From a virus, in the IMG/VR virus record IMGVR_UViG_3300025137_000120, positions 1-35,499 of that record: a DNA stretch of 35,499 nt, one strand, 5' to 3'. Below are positions 7,586 to 14,019 of the stretch, piece after piece (positions within the stretch are counted from its first letter, which is position 1; each line of letters starts with the position of its first letter). Under the pieces are notes generated by a model. That model saw only the letters and a list, made by a program, of their open reading frames with translations. It did not search any database and was not told the origin of the DNA. The translations under genes were made by a program, and so were the position numbers.

Positions 7586-7839
7586 AGTACTTCCCAACCT
7601 TCAACAGTATCTAATCTAAAAGATCTCCAGGCATTTTTGTCTATTGACCAGACAGCATAATGCTCCATGTTTTTCTCGGAATAGTCAATTTGCATTGCTA
7701 CACCATTTGCTTCTAATACTGTGGGATTGAGAGTACAGGGCATAACTCGTAGTTCCCCTGTGTCTATTTTTCTAAATGATACTGTAACAGTACCTTTTTT
7801 GAGTGCGCTGAGTAGCGACTTGTTTTCATTCTTGTTCAT
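7582..7839 (-). CDS. Small SH3-like beta-barrel protein
   Basis: 85 residues with alternating hydrophobic beta strands: GTVTVSFRKIDTGELRVMPCTL, then VWSIDKNAWRSFRLDTVEGWEVL. The pattern resembles a small phage SH3-fold family (DUF2693-type), whose function is not known to me. It has the leader AGGAATATATT before ATG, identical in those 11 bases to the leader of gp45. It is coupled to gp44 by ATGA, which suggests a replication-linked or regulatory role, but nothing more can be said. Confidence 0.7.
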   Translation of the reverse strand: MNKNENKSLLSALKKGTVTVSFRKIDTGELRVMPCTLNPTVLEANGVAMQIDYSEKNMEHYAVWSIDKNAWRSFRLDTVEGWEVL

Positions 7840-7850
7840 AATATATTCCT

Positions 7851-7882
7851 AAATAATAAAGTAAGCGGGGCCGAAGCCCCAC
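7851..7882 (-). terminator. UUCG-loop hairpin, weak intrinsic terminator
   Basis: On the minus strand GTGGGGC-TTCG-GCCCCGC forms a very stable hairpin (7865-7882), followed by TTACTTTATTATTT. The T-run is interrupted, so termination may be partial; it separates the 7886-8146 gene from the gp44 operon. Confidence 0.6.
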
Positions 7883-7885
7883 CGA

Positions 7886-8146
7886 TTAAGATTCTTCTGA
7901 ATCTTCAACAGGTTCTGCTTCCATTTCTGGAACAGCGCCTTCTGGTGCTTCACCGTCTTTAGGCTGATTTGCCTCGACGAAAGCAACCACTCTGGATCTT
8001 AATGCTCCAACGGTCTCGAGCTCGGGACCTTCGAATGCACCACGCTTAGAACATAGATCAACGATTTGAACCATCGTTGCCATGTCACCAAGTGTAATTC
8101 CAGGTGCTGCAGCTTCTGGAGCTGCCGTTTCATTTGTATCTGTCAT
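7886..8146 (-). CDS. Conserved small acidic protein beside gp45
   Basis: 86 residues in three parts: a low-complexity N-terminus rich in A, E and T; a central 40-residue helical core (LGDMATMVQIVDLCSKRGAF, then a short stretch through LRSRVVAFVE); and a very acidic tail (EMEAEPVEDSEES). The core resembles small proteins seen next to gp45 in marine T4-like phages. Function unknown. TAGGAGAATATC precedes the ATG. A TATAAATA at 8212-8219 upstream suggests late expression, unlike the neighbouring replication genes; a hairpin lies in its leader. Confidence 0.75.
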   Translation of the reverse strand: MTDTNETAAPEAAAPGITLGDMATMVQIVDLCSKRGAFEGPELETVGALRSRVVAFVEANQPKDGEAPEGAVPEMEAEPVEDSEES

Positions 8147-8172
8147 GATATTCTCCTATAGGTTGACAAATT

Positions 8173-8197
8173 AAACATCCCATAATTGGCGATGTTT
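8173..8197. repeat. Inverted repeat between gp45 and the acidic gene
   Basis: AAACATC and GATGTTT form a 7-bp stem around an 11-base interior that has partial pairing. On the plus strand it is followed by TTTTTC-TTTTC; on the minus strand it lies in the predicted leader of the late transcript. Its role is unclear. Confidence 0.4.
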
Positions 8198-8211
8198 TTC
8201 TTTTCATGGTA

Positions 8212-8219
8212 TATTTATA
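8212..8219 (-). promoter_or_regulatory. T4-type late promoter (TATAAATA)
   Basis: Exact TATAAATA overlapping the last codons of gp45 and lying 66 bases before the acidic protein gene. Transcription would start near 8206. Confidence 0.6.
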
Positions 8220-8889
8220 CATGAAATTCTGTTGTATTCTCTAAAGCTATAAAATATTCTACTGGATAATTCGAATTAGTCCAATTCGATATCTTAGAAC
8301 TAGATAGAGAAACGTAATAATCTCCGGGTAACAATTTTAAATTAGCGATGTTAAAATCGAAATTAAATTTGTTTGGTACTTTTACATCTGCTTGTGTAGT
8401 TAAATCAAGCGTATATTGATTTGCAGTAACATCTTTTGAATCAAATACTTTAGCATATGTATGATCATCTTGGACATAACTTAAATCACTATGACCAAGT
8501 ACTCCGGCTGATTGGTTAATCTTTTTTAAATCTTCTGCAGACAAATTCATACCAACTTCTGCATTTGGCATTGTAATAGCCTTAGAAGGTGTTGTTAGAA
8601 TTTCTGGGTTAGAATAATAATAAGTAACTTTTTGTTGTTCGTTTTTAATTATAATATGATTATCGAAGAACTCTAGATCTGCATCAGGTATTAAAGACAG
8701 AACAGATAAGAATTCATTCAGATCGTAGATGCCAAATTCGTTTGGAAAGTCTTCTACGATATCTGCTTCGGCCATAATTGTTTTTGATTCAGCAATTGTT
8801 TTTAGCTTTTGCCCTGGTTTAACTACCAGGTTGGGGTTAATAGTTGCGAAGTTCTTTAGAACTGCGATAGTGTCTTCTGACAATTTCAT
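8215..8889 (-). CDS. gp45: Sliding clamp (gp45)
   Basis: 224 residues (T4: 228). The N-terminus MKLSEDTIAVLKNFATINPNL, the INxxG-type turn, LEFFDNHIIIK, and the C-terminal strand VEYFIALENTTEFHV are those of gp45, a trimeric ring tethering gp43 to DNA. In T4 it is also the mobile activator of late transcription together with gp55, which is encoded at 16794-17360. Its own early-type promoter lies 34 bases upstream and the leader ends AGGAATATATT-ATG. Confidence 0.97.
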   Translation of the reverse strand: MKLSEDTIAVLKNFATINPNLVVKPGQKLKTIAESKTIMAEADIVEDFPNEFGIYDLNEFLSVLSLIPDADLEFFDNHIIIKNEQQKVTYYYSNPEILTTPSKAITMPNAEVGMNLSAEDLKKINQSAGVLGHSDLSYVQDDHTYAKVFDSKDVTANQYTLDLTTQADVKVPNKFNFDFNIANLKLLPGDYYVSLSSSKISNWTNSNYPVEYFIALENTTEFHV

Positions 8890-8922
8890 AATATATTCCT
8901 ATTTAATTTATTTGATGGTATC

Positions 8923-8951
8923 ATTATACCATAGTTTTGGTTGAATGTAAA
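8923..8951 (-). promoter_or_regulatory. Early-type promoter of gp45
   Basis: TTTACA (8951-8946), 17-bp spacer, TATAAT (8928-8923), followed by about 25 bases to the gp45 start. Confidence 0.8.
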
Positions 8952-8954
8952 TCC

Positions 8955-9488
8955 CTATTTGTAAAATTTATGGGTTTCGATTTGAATAACATAAGTTAAA
9001 TGATCTGCCCAGTAAGGGTGTATGTAATCTGCATGGTACCATAAAGCACCTTCTGTAATATCATAGTTAGATGAATTCAAGGCAATGTCTGCAATTCGAA
9101 TAGATTCTATCCATGTTATTGAATCTTTAGGTTCATCAGATTTCCCATCACAGTACCAGCTAAACTGACACATTCCTCGATTTGGAATCATTTCTCCAGA
9201 CCAAGATTTGTAATAAGATTTTGTTTGATATACCACATCGCAGATTTCATTTGGAAATTGTAGATCAAATACTCTATTTAAAGTTACATGAGCTACAGCC
9301 ATTTTTCCTGCGAATGGTTGATTACCTGCTTCGAAATAAATATTTTGGGCTAAGCAAAACCTATCCCCATTTTCATCACTTGCAAATACATCGTTTGCCC
9401 AAAGTGAAAATATAAGAATAGATGTCATTATACATGCATGCATTGGTAAGAACCATTTCGATCCTGAGTTTGGTAAACTAAGTTTCAT
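8955..9488 (-). CDS. SleB-type cell wall hydrolase with N-terminal membrane anchor
   Basis: 177 residues. Residues 12-33 form a hydrophobic signal or anchor segment. The catalytic domain runs from FCLAQNIYFEAGNQ (Glu53, the presumed catalytic acid) through MAVAHVTLNRV, MCQFSWYCDG, ALWYHADYI and THKFYK at the end, the typical Hydrolase_2/SleB layout. It should cut peptidoglycan in the periplasm and is a candidate endolysin or tail-linked lysin. Its start overlaps the stop of the upstream membrane protein (TAATG), so the two are probably made together. The alternative is a virion-assembly lysin; nothing here separates the two. Confidence 0.9.
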   Translation of the reverse strand: MKLSLPNSGSKWFLPMHACIMTSILIFSLWANDVFASDENGDRFCLAQNIYFEAGNQPFAGKMAVAHVTLNRVFDLQFPNEICDVVYQTKSYYKSWSGEMIPNRGMCQFSWYCDGKSDEPKDSITWIESIRIADIALNSSNYDITEGALWYHADYIHPYWADHLTYVIQIETHKFYK

Positions 9489-9823
9489 TATTTTTTCCCC
9501 TTAAAGGTTTTATATTGATCCCAATCTTTGACCCAAACTCTACCATTTTCTTCTGCTTGTCTAAATACCATGTTTGTTACCATTATAGGAATTATTACAG
9601 CTAAGTGAATCCAAATAGAAGATACTATACTGTAGTTCTCCCATCCAATCCAAACCCATGCTACGATTCCAAAATAAGCGCTCCACATAATAAATAAAGC
9701 CATTGTAAAATAAGCTTGTATTGACGGATCAGCAATAAACCTTAAAGGGTTATATCTGTTATCCATTATAATTCTCCAACAATCAATAACAAACATTATT
9801 GTTCTTTTAATCAATTTAATCAT
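9488..9823 (-). CDS. Small membrane protein, possible lysis partner
   Basis: 111 residues with two hydrophobic helices, about 36-58 (AYFTMALFIMWSAYFGIVAWVW) and 66-86, and a charged tail (WVKDWDQYKTFKGKK). An in-frame ATG at codon 20 gives MDNRYNPLRFIADPS and may be the actual start. No family is recognised. Tight coupling with the hydrolase (TAATG overlap) and two transmembrane segments make it a reasonable holin or spanin-partner candidate, but no signature proves this. Confidence 0.7.
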   Translation of the reverse strand: MIKLIKRTIMFVIDCWRIIMDNRYNPLRFIADPSIQAYFTMALFIMWSAYFGIVAWVWIGWENYSIVSSIWIHLAVIIPIMVTNMVFRQAEENGRVWVKDWDQYKTFKGKK

Positions 9824-10107
9824 AGTTTAATGTCCCTGTCGTGCTCGCTAAGCGCGATTAATGCATAGTGTAATACTTTCATAAGATCTTTCCTATGATC
9901 ACTTCTATGACCTTTACGGCCGTATCTCTGTGCATATTTTAATATATTACCAATTGCAAAACCTATACCATGACCGCAGTCGGATATAAATTCTGTAGAT
10001 TGGAATTTGTTTTTAGAATAATGTCCCCCGTAGGTTTCATCGATATACGCTTGAAGCTCTGCAATTAGAGCTCCTTCGTTAAATTTGTAATCTGGTTTAT
10101 TTGCCAT
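9820..10107 (-). CDS. DUF3310-like small protein
   Basis: 95 residues. GIGFAIGNILKYAQRYGRKG and the following DLMKVLHYALIAL fit the DUF3310/SaV-like small phage family (G-x-GNxxKY-x-RxxxK...DLxKAxxYL). The biochemical function is not settled; some members are called nucleotide-kinase-like. It overlaps the AAA gene upstream (TAATG) and the membrane gene downstream (ATGA), so it is part of the AAA operon. The 3' part (9838-9858) carries an unusual GC-rich patch. Confidence 0.75.
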   Translation of the reverse strand: MANKPDYKFNEGALIAELQAYIDETYGGHYSKNKFQSTEFISDCGHGIGFAIGNILKYAQRYGRKGHRSDHRKDLMKVLHYALIALSEHDRDIKL

Positions 10108-11270
10108 TAATATAAATCCTCCTCTGACTCTGGGTTTTCTTCTAATACATCAGGAGTATCTTCTGTGATAACTCCTGAATCAACTTTTGTGTAAAGATCT
10201 AGAAACGCTGACTTAGTGTCTTCGTCGAATCTAGAAATACAAAGATCGATAGCTTTCATTCTATCATTAAAGATAGAAAATGTTTGGACAACGTGGCAAA
10301 GCCTACGTGTAGAAATAACTTCATCGACACCATCATCATAGAAAGTCTTTCTGATAATATCAGCCCATGTGACTAATCTATCTGCAAATTCTAAATCTAA
10401 AGAATCGAATTTATCCATATGTTTGTGTAGGATTTTCTTTTCGATTGCGATAGAAGGGAATAGTTGATCTATAGAGATAGTAAATCTTTCTAAGAAAGCT
10501 TCATCGATTATAGAAGCTGCAGTAAATCTGCCATCTTCTGAACCTTTACCTTTAGTATTCGCAGTAGCTATAACGTTGAATCCTTTAGCAGGAGAAATCA
10601 TTTCACCAGTCTTTTTAACTAGGACTGGTTTACCTTCTAAGATACCTTGAAGACACATGATCTTGTTAGTAGCTCTATCGATTTCGTCGAGTAAAAGTAT
10701 TGCACCATTTTCCATTGCTTTTAGAACTGGACCTTTAGAGAAAACTGTTTCACCATTAATCAATCTAAATCCACCAAGTAAATCATCTTCATCTGTTTCA
10801 GGGTTAATCTGAACTCTAATGAATTCTTTACCAGCTTTAGCACAAGCTTGTTCGACCATAAAGGTTTTACCATTTCCAGATAGACCTGAAATATATGTAG
10901 GGTAAAACATTTCTGATTTAATTATTTTCATAATGTCTGTGTAAGGACCCCATGGTACGAATGTAGGATCTGCTTTTGCAAAAGTCCTTTCATCATTACC
11001 AATTGAAGTAACTGAAGTAGCCATAGCAACGGCAGAATTTGGGATTGAATCGATTTTAGTATCCTCGGGCAGTAAACCATCTAGAGAGTAAGTACCGATC
11101 TTAACTCTGTTTGCTGGTGTAAGTAAAGGATAGAAATCCTTCTGGGTGTAACCAAAAGACTTGGCAACATCTTCGATGATTGCTCTACGGAAGTCCGTTT
11201 GGCCTGGGAATTTCTTAGATATCTCTTCTAAGATAATTCTGGTTGATTGTTTCATTTCACTTTTTTTCAT
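10107..11270 (-). CDS. MoxR/CobS-like AAA+ ATPase
   Basis: 387 residues. Walker A GLSGNGKT (129-136), Walker B ILLLDEIDR (191-199), sensor-1-like ATANT (235-239) and a possible arginine finger in FLERF. This AAA_5/MoxR group works with VWA-domain partners to remodel or load substrates; cyanophage homologues are often annotated cobS, but I see no cobalamin pathway here. The likely partner is the HExxH/VWA protein encoded just upstream. The gene has its own early-type promoter and a palindromic element shared with that partner. Four downstream genes follow with overlapping starts and stops. Confidence 0.88.
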   Translation of the reverse strand: MKKSEMKQSTRIILEEISKKFPGQTDFRRAIIEDVAKSFGYTQKDFYPLLTPANRVKIGTYSLDGLLPEDTKIDSIPNSAVAMATSVTSIGNDERTFAKADPTFVPWGPYTDIMKIIKSEMFYPTYISGLSGNGKTFMVEQACAKAGKEFIRVQINPETDEDDLLGGFRLINGETVFSKGPVLKAMENGAILLLDEIDRATNKIMCLQGILEGKPVLVKKTGEMISPAKGFNVIATANTKGKGSEDGRFTAASIIDEAFLERFTISIDQLFPSIAIEKKILHKHMDKFDSLDLEFADRLVTWADIIRKTFYDDGVDEVISTRRLCHVVQTFSIFNDRMKAIDLCISRFDEDTKSAFLDLYTKVDSGVITEDTPDVLEENPESEEDLY

Positions 11271-11300
11271 AATATATTAACTCCTCAGTTTTATTTTTTA

Positions 11301-11322
11301 ATGTATGTATTATACCGTATTT
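11301..11322 (-). repeat. Twin-promoter core repeat, copy 1 (AAA gene)
   Basis: A 22-bp block including TATAAT is identical to positions 13591-13612 upstream of the VWA gene. Other promoters in the window differ from it just outside the -10 box (they read TGG before TATAAT, these read CGG). Confidence 0.75.
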
Positions 11323-11337
11323 CTGGCTCCTTGTAAA
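11309..11337 (-). promoter_or_regulatory. Early-type promoter of the AAA operon
   Basis: TTTACA (11337-11332), 17-bp spacer, TATAAT (11314-11309). It lies immediately downstream of the palindromic element at 11344-11363. Confidence 0.8.
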
Positions 11338-11343
11338 CCTTTT

Positions 11344-11363
11344 TTTCGTCACAATTACGTGAA
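11344..11363. promoter_or_regulatory. Operator-like palindrome, copy 1
   Basis: 20-bp element with TCAC-N6-GTGA dyad symmetry, six bases upstream of the AAA -35 box. Its reverse complement matches 13666-13685 at 19 of 20 positions. A shared regulator binding site is inferred. Confidence 0.5.
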
Positions 11364-11384
11364 CTTTTAGATTCTTTTGGCATA

Positions 11385-13565
11385 TTAAGCAACTTCTTTA
11401 CCAAATGATGTCATAAGAACTTTGTTTAATTTCTTTCCTTTAGAATGCTTTTTGAAAGCATTTCTTAGCTGAGCATCTGTTTCATTACCAAATATTTCGA
11501 ACTCTTCGTTCTCTGCAGATAGATTTTTACCACCTTTTAATAAGTAGTATTGATCATATCCAAATGCATTTTTTCTAGCAACACATTTGTTCTTTCTGTA
11601 TTCTGCTGCGCAGTCTTTTTTGAAATCATCATACATCTCATAATTGTATTCGCCATTCTCAATATCTCTTTTCATTGAGTATAATCTTTCTCTCCAATGA
11701 CTAGCATCATCAGCCATAAAGAAACCTATTGTTTTAGTATTATATCTTTTGCTTAGGTTAAGTAGAAGCTCTTTAGTACAATTAAATCTTTTACCAAGAT
11801 CGATTCTTTTGCCATCGATGATAGCTTGATAACCACCATTGTAAGCATTAGTTTCTATCTTCTTAGATTCTAAAGCACGTGATTGAATTGCATTTAATCC
11901 ATTTGAATCACCATCTGTAAAGGTAACTAAATTCATTTTTTGGACCTGATGCTTGACCTTAAATTCTTTAACCAAATGATGAGCTACGAATAGCGCTTGA
12001 TTTAAAGGTGTTGAACCATATTCTTCGTACTTAGAAAGAGCATCATACCAGCTTCTGGATTGTTTTCTACCGTACATATGTCTTATTGAATCTTCATAAT
12101 CTTTTTTGTTAAGCGAAGATGAACATATAAGAGGCATGGATAAATTATCCATATAAAGATCACCATCTTTTCCGTTAAATGATTCGGTATTATTAGATGT
12201 AAACCCATAAACATCAAATGGAATTTGAACTGATTTACAGAACATAACCAAATGAAGAAGCTGATCCATAACATATGGCATTGATTGAGCCATAGAACCT
12301 GAAAAATCTACGATCATAATCATACCGTGATTTTTAGCATCTGCCAATCTAGTAACTTGAGAAAAGATATCTTCTGATGTTTTATAAGACCAAAGCTTAT
12401 TAACATCGATACGACCAGTTTTAGCAGTAGTAGCTCTAGTGTATTGGAATGCTGCCTTTCTTTGTTCGAATTCTTTAACAGCGAAGTTAACAGATCTCTT
12501 GGTTTCTTTAACGTATTCTTTGAACCCATCATATCTGGAATCATTTTCATTAGTGTAATCATTTGACAATCTATCTGCTTTTAATTTTGCGTAAGGTATA
12601 ACTGCAATGTTTCTTTTAGATTTACTAACGTCATTAATTAATACTTTTTGTGAACCATTTTCATCTATATCTAATAGAGATTCTTCGTTTCTCCTAAAAG
12701 CTTCGTCTGTCTTAGAAACATCTTCTTCTGAATGTTCCGGTTGTTTGGAAATCTCTGCATTATTAGGATCACCTTCTAGATCTTCATCTGCAGAATCTGG
12801 ATTGTCATCCCCACCTTGGCCGTCAGGCTCCTCAGTGGCTGAATCCCCATCTTCATCTGCAGAATCGGAATCTTCTGTTGTTTCGTTTTCTTGTTCGCCT
12901 ACACCCTCTTCTGGTTCCATATCGTCATGGCCTTGGGGTATGTCTTCATTATCTTCCATTGGTATACCATCAGTATCTGGTTGTTCCTGTGGTTTTGGTT
13001 CCAATAGTTCTGGTTGGTTTTCTTTTGTATAAGCTAAGATATCTTTTGCTAACTGTACAACTTCATCGAAAGTTTCTGTTTTCATCATTCTATCAAAGAA
13101 GACTAGTTCTTCTGAATTAAAAGGAACGGTTGCAAGATGTGCTAATTTAGCTTTGATGTTTAACTTATCGATAAGCTTAACTTCATTCCATTCTAAATCA
13201 TCTACATCACCAAAGAATCCATCTTCTTTTAAAACCTTATATCCACGTGCCATAGGTCCAACTAGACCTGGGTAAATATTCTTAATAAATTTTTCGATCC
13301 TGGCATCTTCTACAACGTTAAGATATGATCTTGGAGCACCTGCTAATTTTTCTGGGCTATCGTGCCATCCTTCGAAAGGAGTATGTAATGCATGGGATAC
13401 TTCATGACCTACTAAAAGATCATAAACATCTTTACCCATATCTTTCCACATAGGTAAACCTAGAACACGATCTTTAACATCAAACCACGCAGTGTGGTAA
13501 TTACCATGCTTAATAGTAATGTTTTCTTTAGCTAGTAGCTTTGGTAGAATCGAACTTTGTAACAT
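11385..13565 (-). CDS. HExxH metallopeptidase-like / VWA-domain protein, partner of the AAA+ ATPase
   Basis: 726 residues in three parts. Residues 1-180 hold HEVSHALH (His54, Glu55, His58) and NVVEDARIE (83-91), the order of a zinc metallopeptidase helix followed by a possible third ligand. Residues 185-290 are a long acidic linker rich in E, D and S. Residues 412-620 form a VWA domain with MIDAS residues DFSGS (420-424), Thr519 in GSTPL and Asp551 in TDGD. AAA/VWA pairs such as CobS/CobT and MoxR/VWA act as ATP-driven remodelling machines with metal-dependent substrate contact; the HExxH part suggests DUF2201-like proteins. It has a separate promoter and a good Shine-Dalgarno (AAGGAG). Confidence 0.85.
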   Translation of the reverse strand: MLQSSILPKLLAKENITIKHGNYHTAWFDVKDRVLGLPMWKDMGKDVYDLLVGHEVSHALHTPFEGWHDSPEKLAGAPRSYLNVVEDARIEKFIKNIYPGLVGPMARGYKVLKEDGFFGDVDDLEWNEVKLIDKLNIKAKLAHLATVPFNSEELVFFDRMMKTETFDEVVQLAKDILAYTKENQPELLEPKPQEQPDTDGIPMEDNEDIPQGHDDMEPEEGVGEQENETTEDSDSADEDGDSATEEPDGQGGDDNPDSADEDLEGDPNNAEISKQPEHSEEDVSKTDEAFRRNEESLLDIDENGSQKVLINDVSKSKRNIAVIPYAKLKADRLSNDYTNENDSRYDGFKEYVKETKRSVNFAVKEFEQRKAAFQYTRATTAKTGRIDVNKLWSYKTSEDIFSQVTRLADAKNHGMIMIVDFSGSMAQSMPYVMDQLLHLVMFCKSVQIPFDVYGFTSNNTESFNGKDGDLYMDNLSMPLICSSSLNKKDYEDSIRHMYGRKQSRSWYDALSKYEEYGSTPLNQALFVAHHLVKEFKVKHQVQKMNLVTFTDGDSNGLNAIQSRALESKKIETNAYNGGYQAIIDGKRIDLGKRFNCTKELLLNLSKRYNTKTIGFFMADDASHWRERLYSMKRDIENGEYNYEMYDDFKKDCAAEYRKNKCVARKNAFGYDQYYLLKGGKNLSAENEEFEIFGNETDAQLRNAFKKHSKGKKLNKVLMTSFGKEVA

Positions 13566-13590
13566 ATAAAACTCCTTATTTTTTTAAATG

Positions 13591-13612
13591 ATGTATGTAT
13601 TATACCGTATTT
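13591..13612 (-). repeat. Twin-promoter core repeat, copy 2 (VWA gene)
   Basis: Identical over 22 bp to 11301-11322; see copy 1. Confidence 0.75.
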
Positions 13613-13627
13613 TTGAGTGCTTGAGAA
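13599..13627 (-). promoter_or_regulatory. Promoter of the VWA gene
   Basis: TATAAT (13604-13599) with a 17-bp spacer to TTCTCA (13627-13622), a weak -35. A G-rich tract (GGGGGGAGGGGG) lies directly upstream of it, in the place where other promoters here have GGGG. A weak -35 suggests that an activator may be needed. Confidence 0.65.
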
Positions 13628-13665
13628 CCCCCTCCCCCCTAAAATAACTCACTTTTTTACGATAT

Positions 13666-13685
13666 TTCACGTAGTTGTGACGAAA
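13666..13685. promoter_or_regulatory. Operator-like palindrome, copy 2
   Basis: 20-bp element with TCAC-N6-GTGA symmetry, 38 bases upstream of the VWA -35 box, in opposite orientation to copy 1 and differing at one position. Confidence 0.5.
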
Positions 13686-13705
13686 CGATACGATTATTTA
13701 TTAAT

Positions 13706-13782
13706 TGGCGCACCCAGGAGGACTCGAACCTCCAACCCTCGGCTTAGAAGGCCGATGTTCTATCCAGTTGAACTATGGGTGC
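13706..13782 (-). tRNA. tRNA-Arg (anticodon UCU), CCA encoded
   Basis: A complete cloverleaf on the minus strand: acceptor GCACCCA/TGGGTGC, D-arm GTTC/GAAC, anticodon stem TCGGC/GCCGA around CTTCTAA (anticodon TCT), T-stem GGAGG/CCTCC around TTCGAGT, discriminator G and encoded CCA at 13706-13708. It reads AGA and AGG, which suits an AT-rich genome. It begins six bases after the stop of the 72-residue gene upstream. Confidence 0.97.
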
Positions 13783-13788
13783 TTGGTT

Positions 13789-14007
13789 CTAGAAAGGCCA
13801 GGGGTTTGATGACCAGTCGCGATCTTTCTTAAGACAAATTTTGCCTTCTGTGTCTATATACAATACAAACTTATCTCCGCTGGAGAAACCATGTCTTTCT
13901 AATTGTTCCATAGTAAGCTTGTCTTCATTATCACAAAATTGAATACCATATGGATTCATCTTAAGCTTATAGTCGACATACATGATTTCAAATGGTTCGT
14001 TATCCAT
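13789..14007 (-). CDS. Small unknown protein downstream of gp46
   Basis: 72 residues (MDNEPFEIMYVDYKLKMNPY...). It looks like a compact beta-rich protein: YVDYKLKMNPYGI, an acidic loop, then DKFVLYIDTEGKICLKK, ending with aromatic DWSSNPWPF. The family is not recognised. It lies in the gp55-47-46 operon, 12 bases after gp46, and its transcript continues into tRNA-Arg. Any link to gp46/gp47 recombination is by position only. Confidence 0.75.
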   Translation of the reverse strand: MDNEPFEIMYVDYKLKMNPYGIQFCDNEDKLTMEQLERHGFSSGDKFVLYIDTEGKICLKKDRDWSSNPWPF

Positions 14008-14019
14008 TTTAGATTCCTT

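Noticed and set aside
10107-11270. AAA+ gene as a cobalamin-synthesis cobS
   Set aside because: No other cobalt or corrin gene is in the window, and the partner is an HExxH/VWA protein, so a remodelling machine is a better fit than cobalt insertion.
13622-13640. G-rich tract (GGGGGGAGGGGG) as a G-quadruplex
   Set aside because: Only two G-runs are present, so a normal four-run quadruplex cannot form; it fits the G-run seen before other -35 boxes.
13617-13832. Plus-strand open frame spanning tRNA-Arg
   Set aside because: It runs across the complement of the tRNA and a promoter region, has no Shine-Dalgarno fit, and shows no recognisable family.
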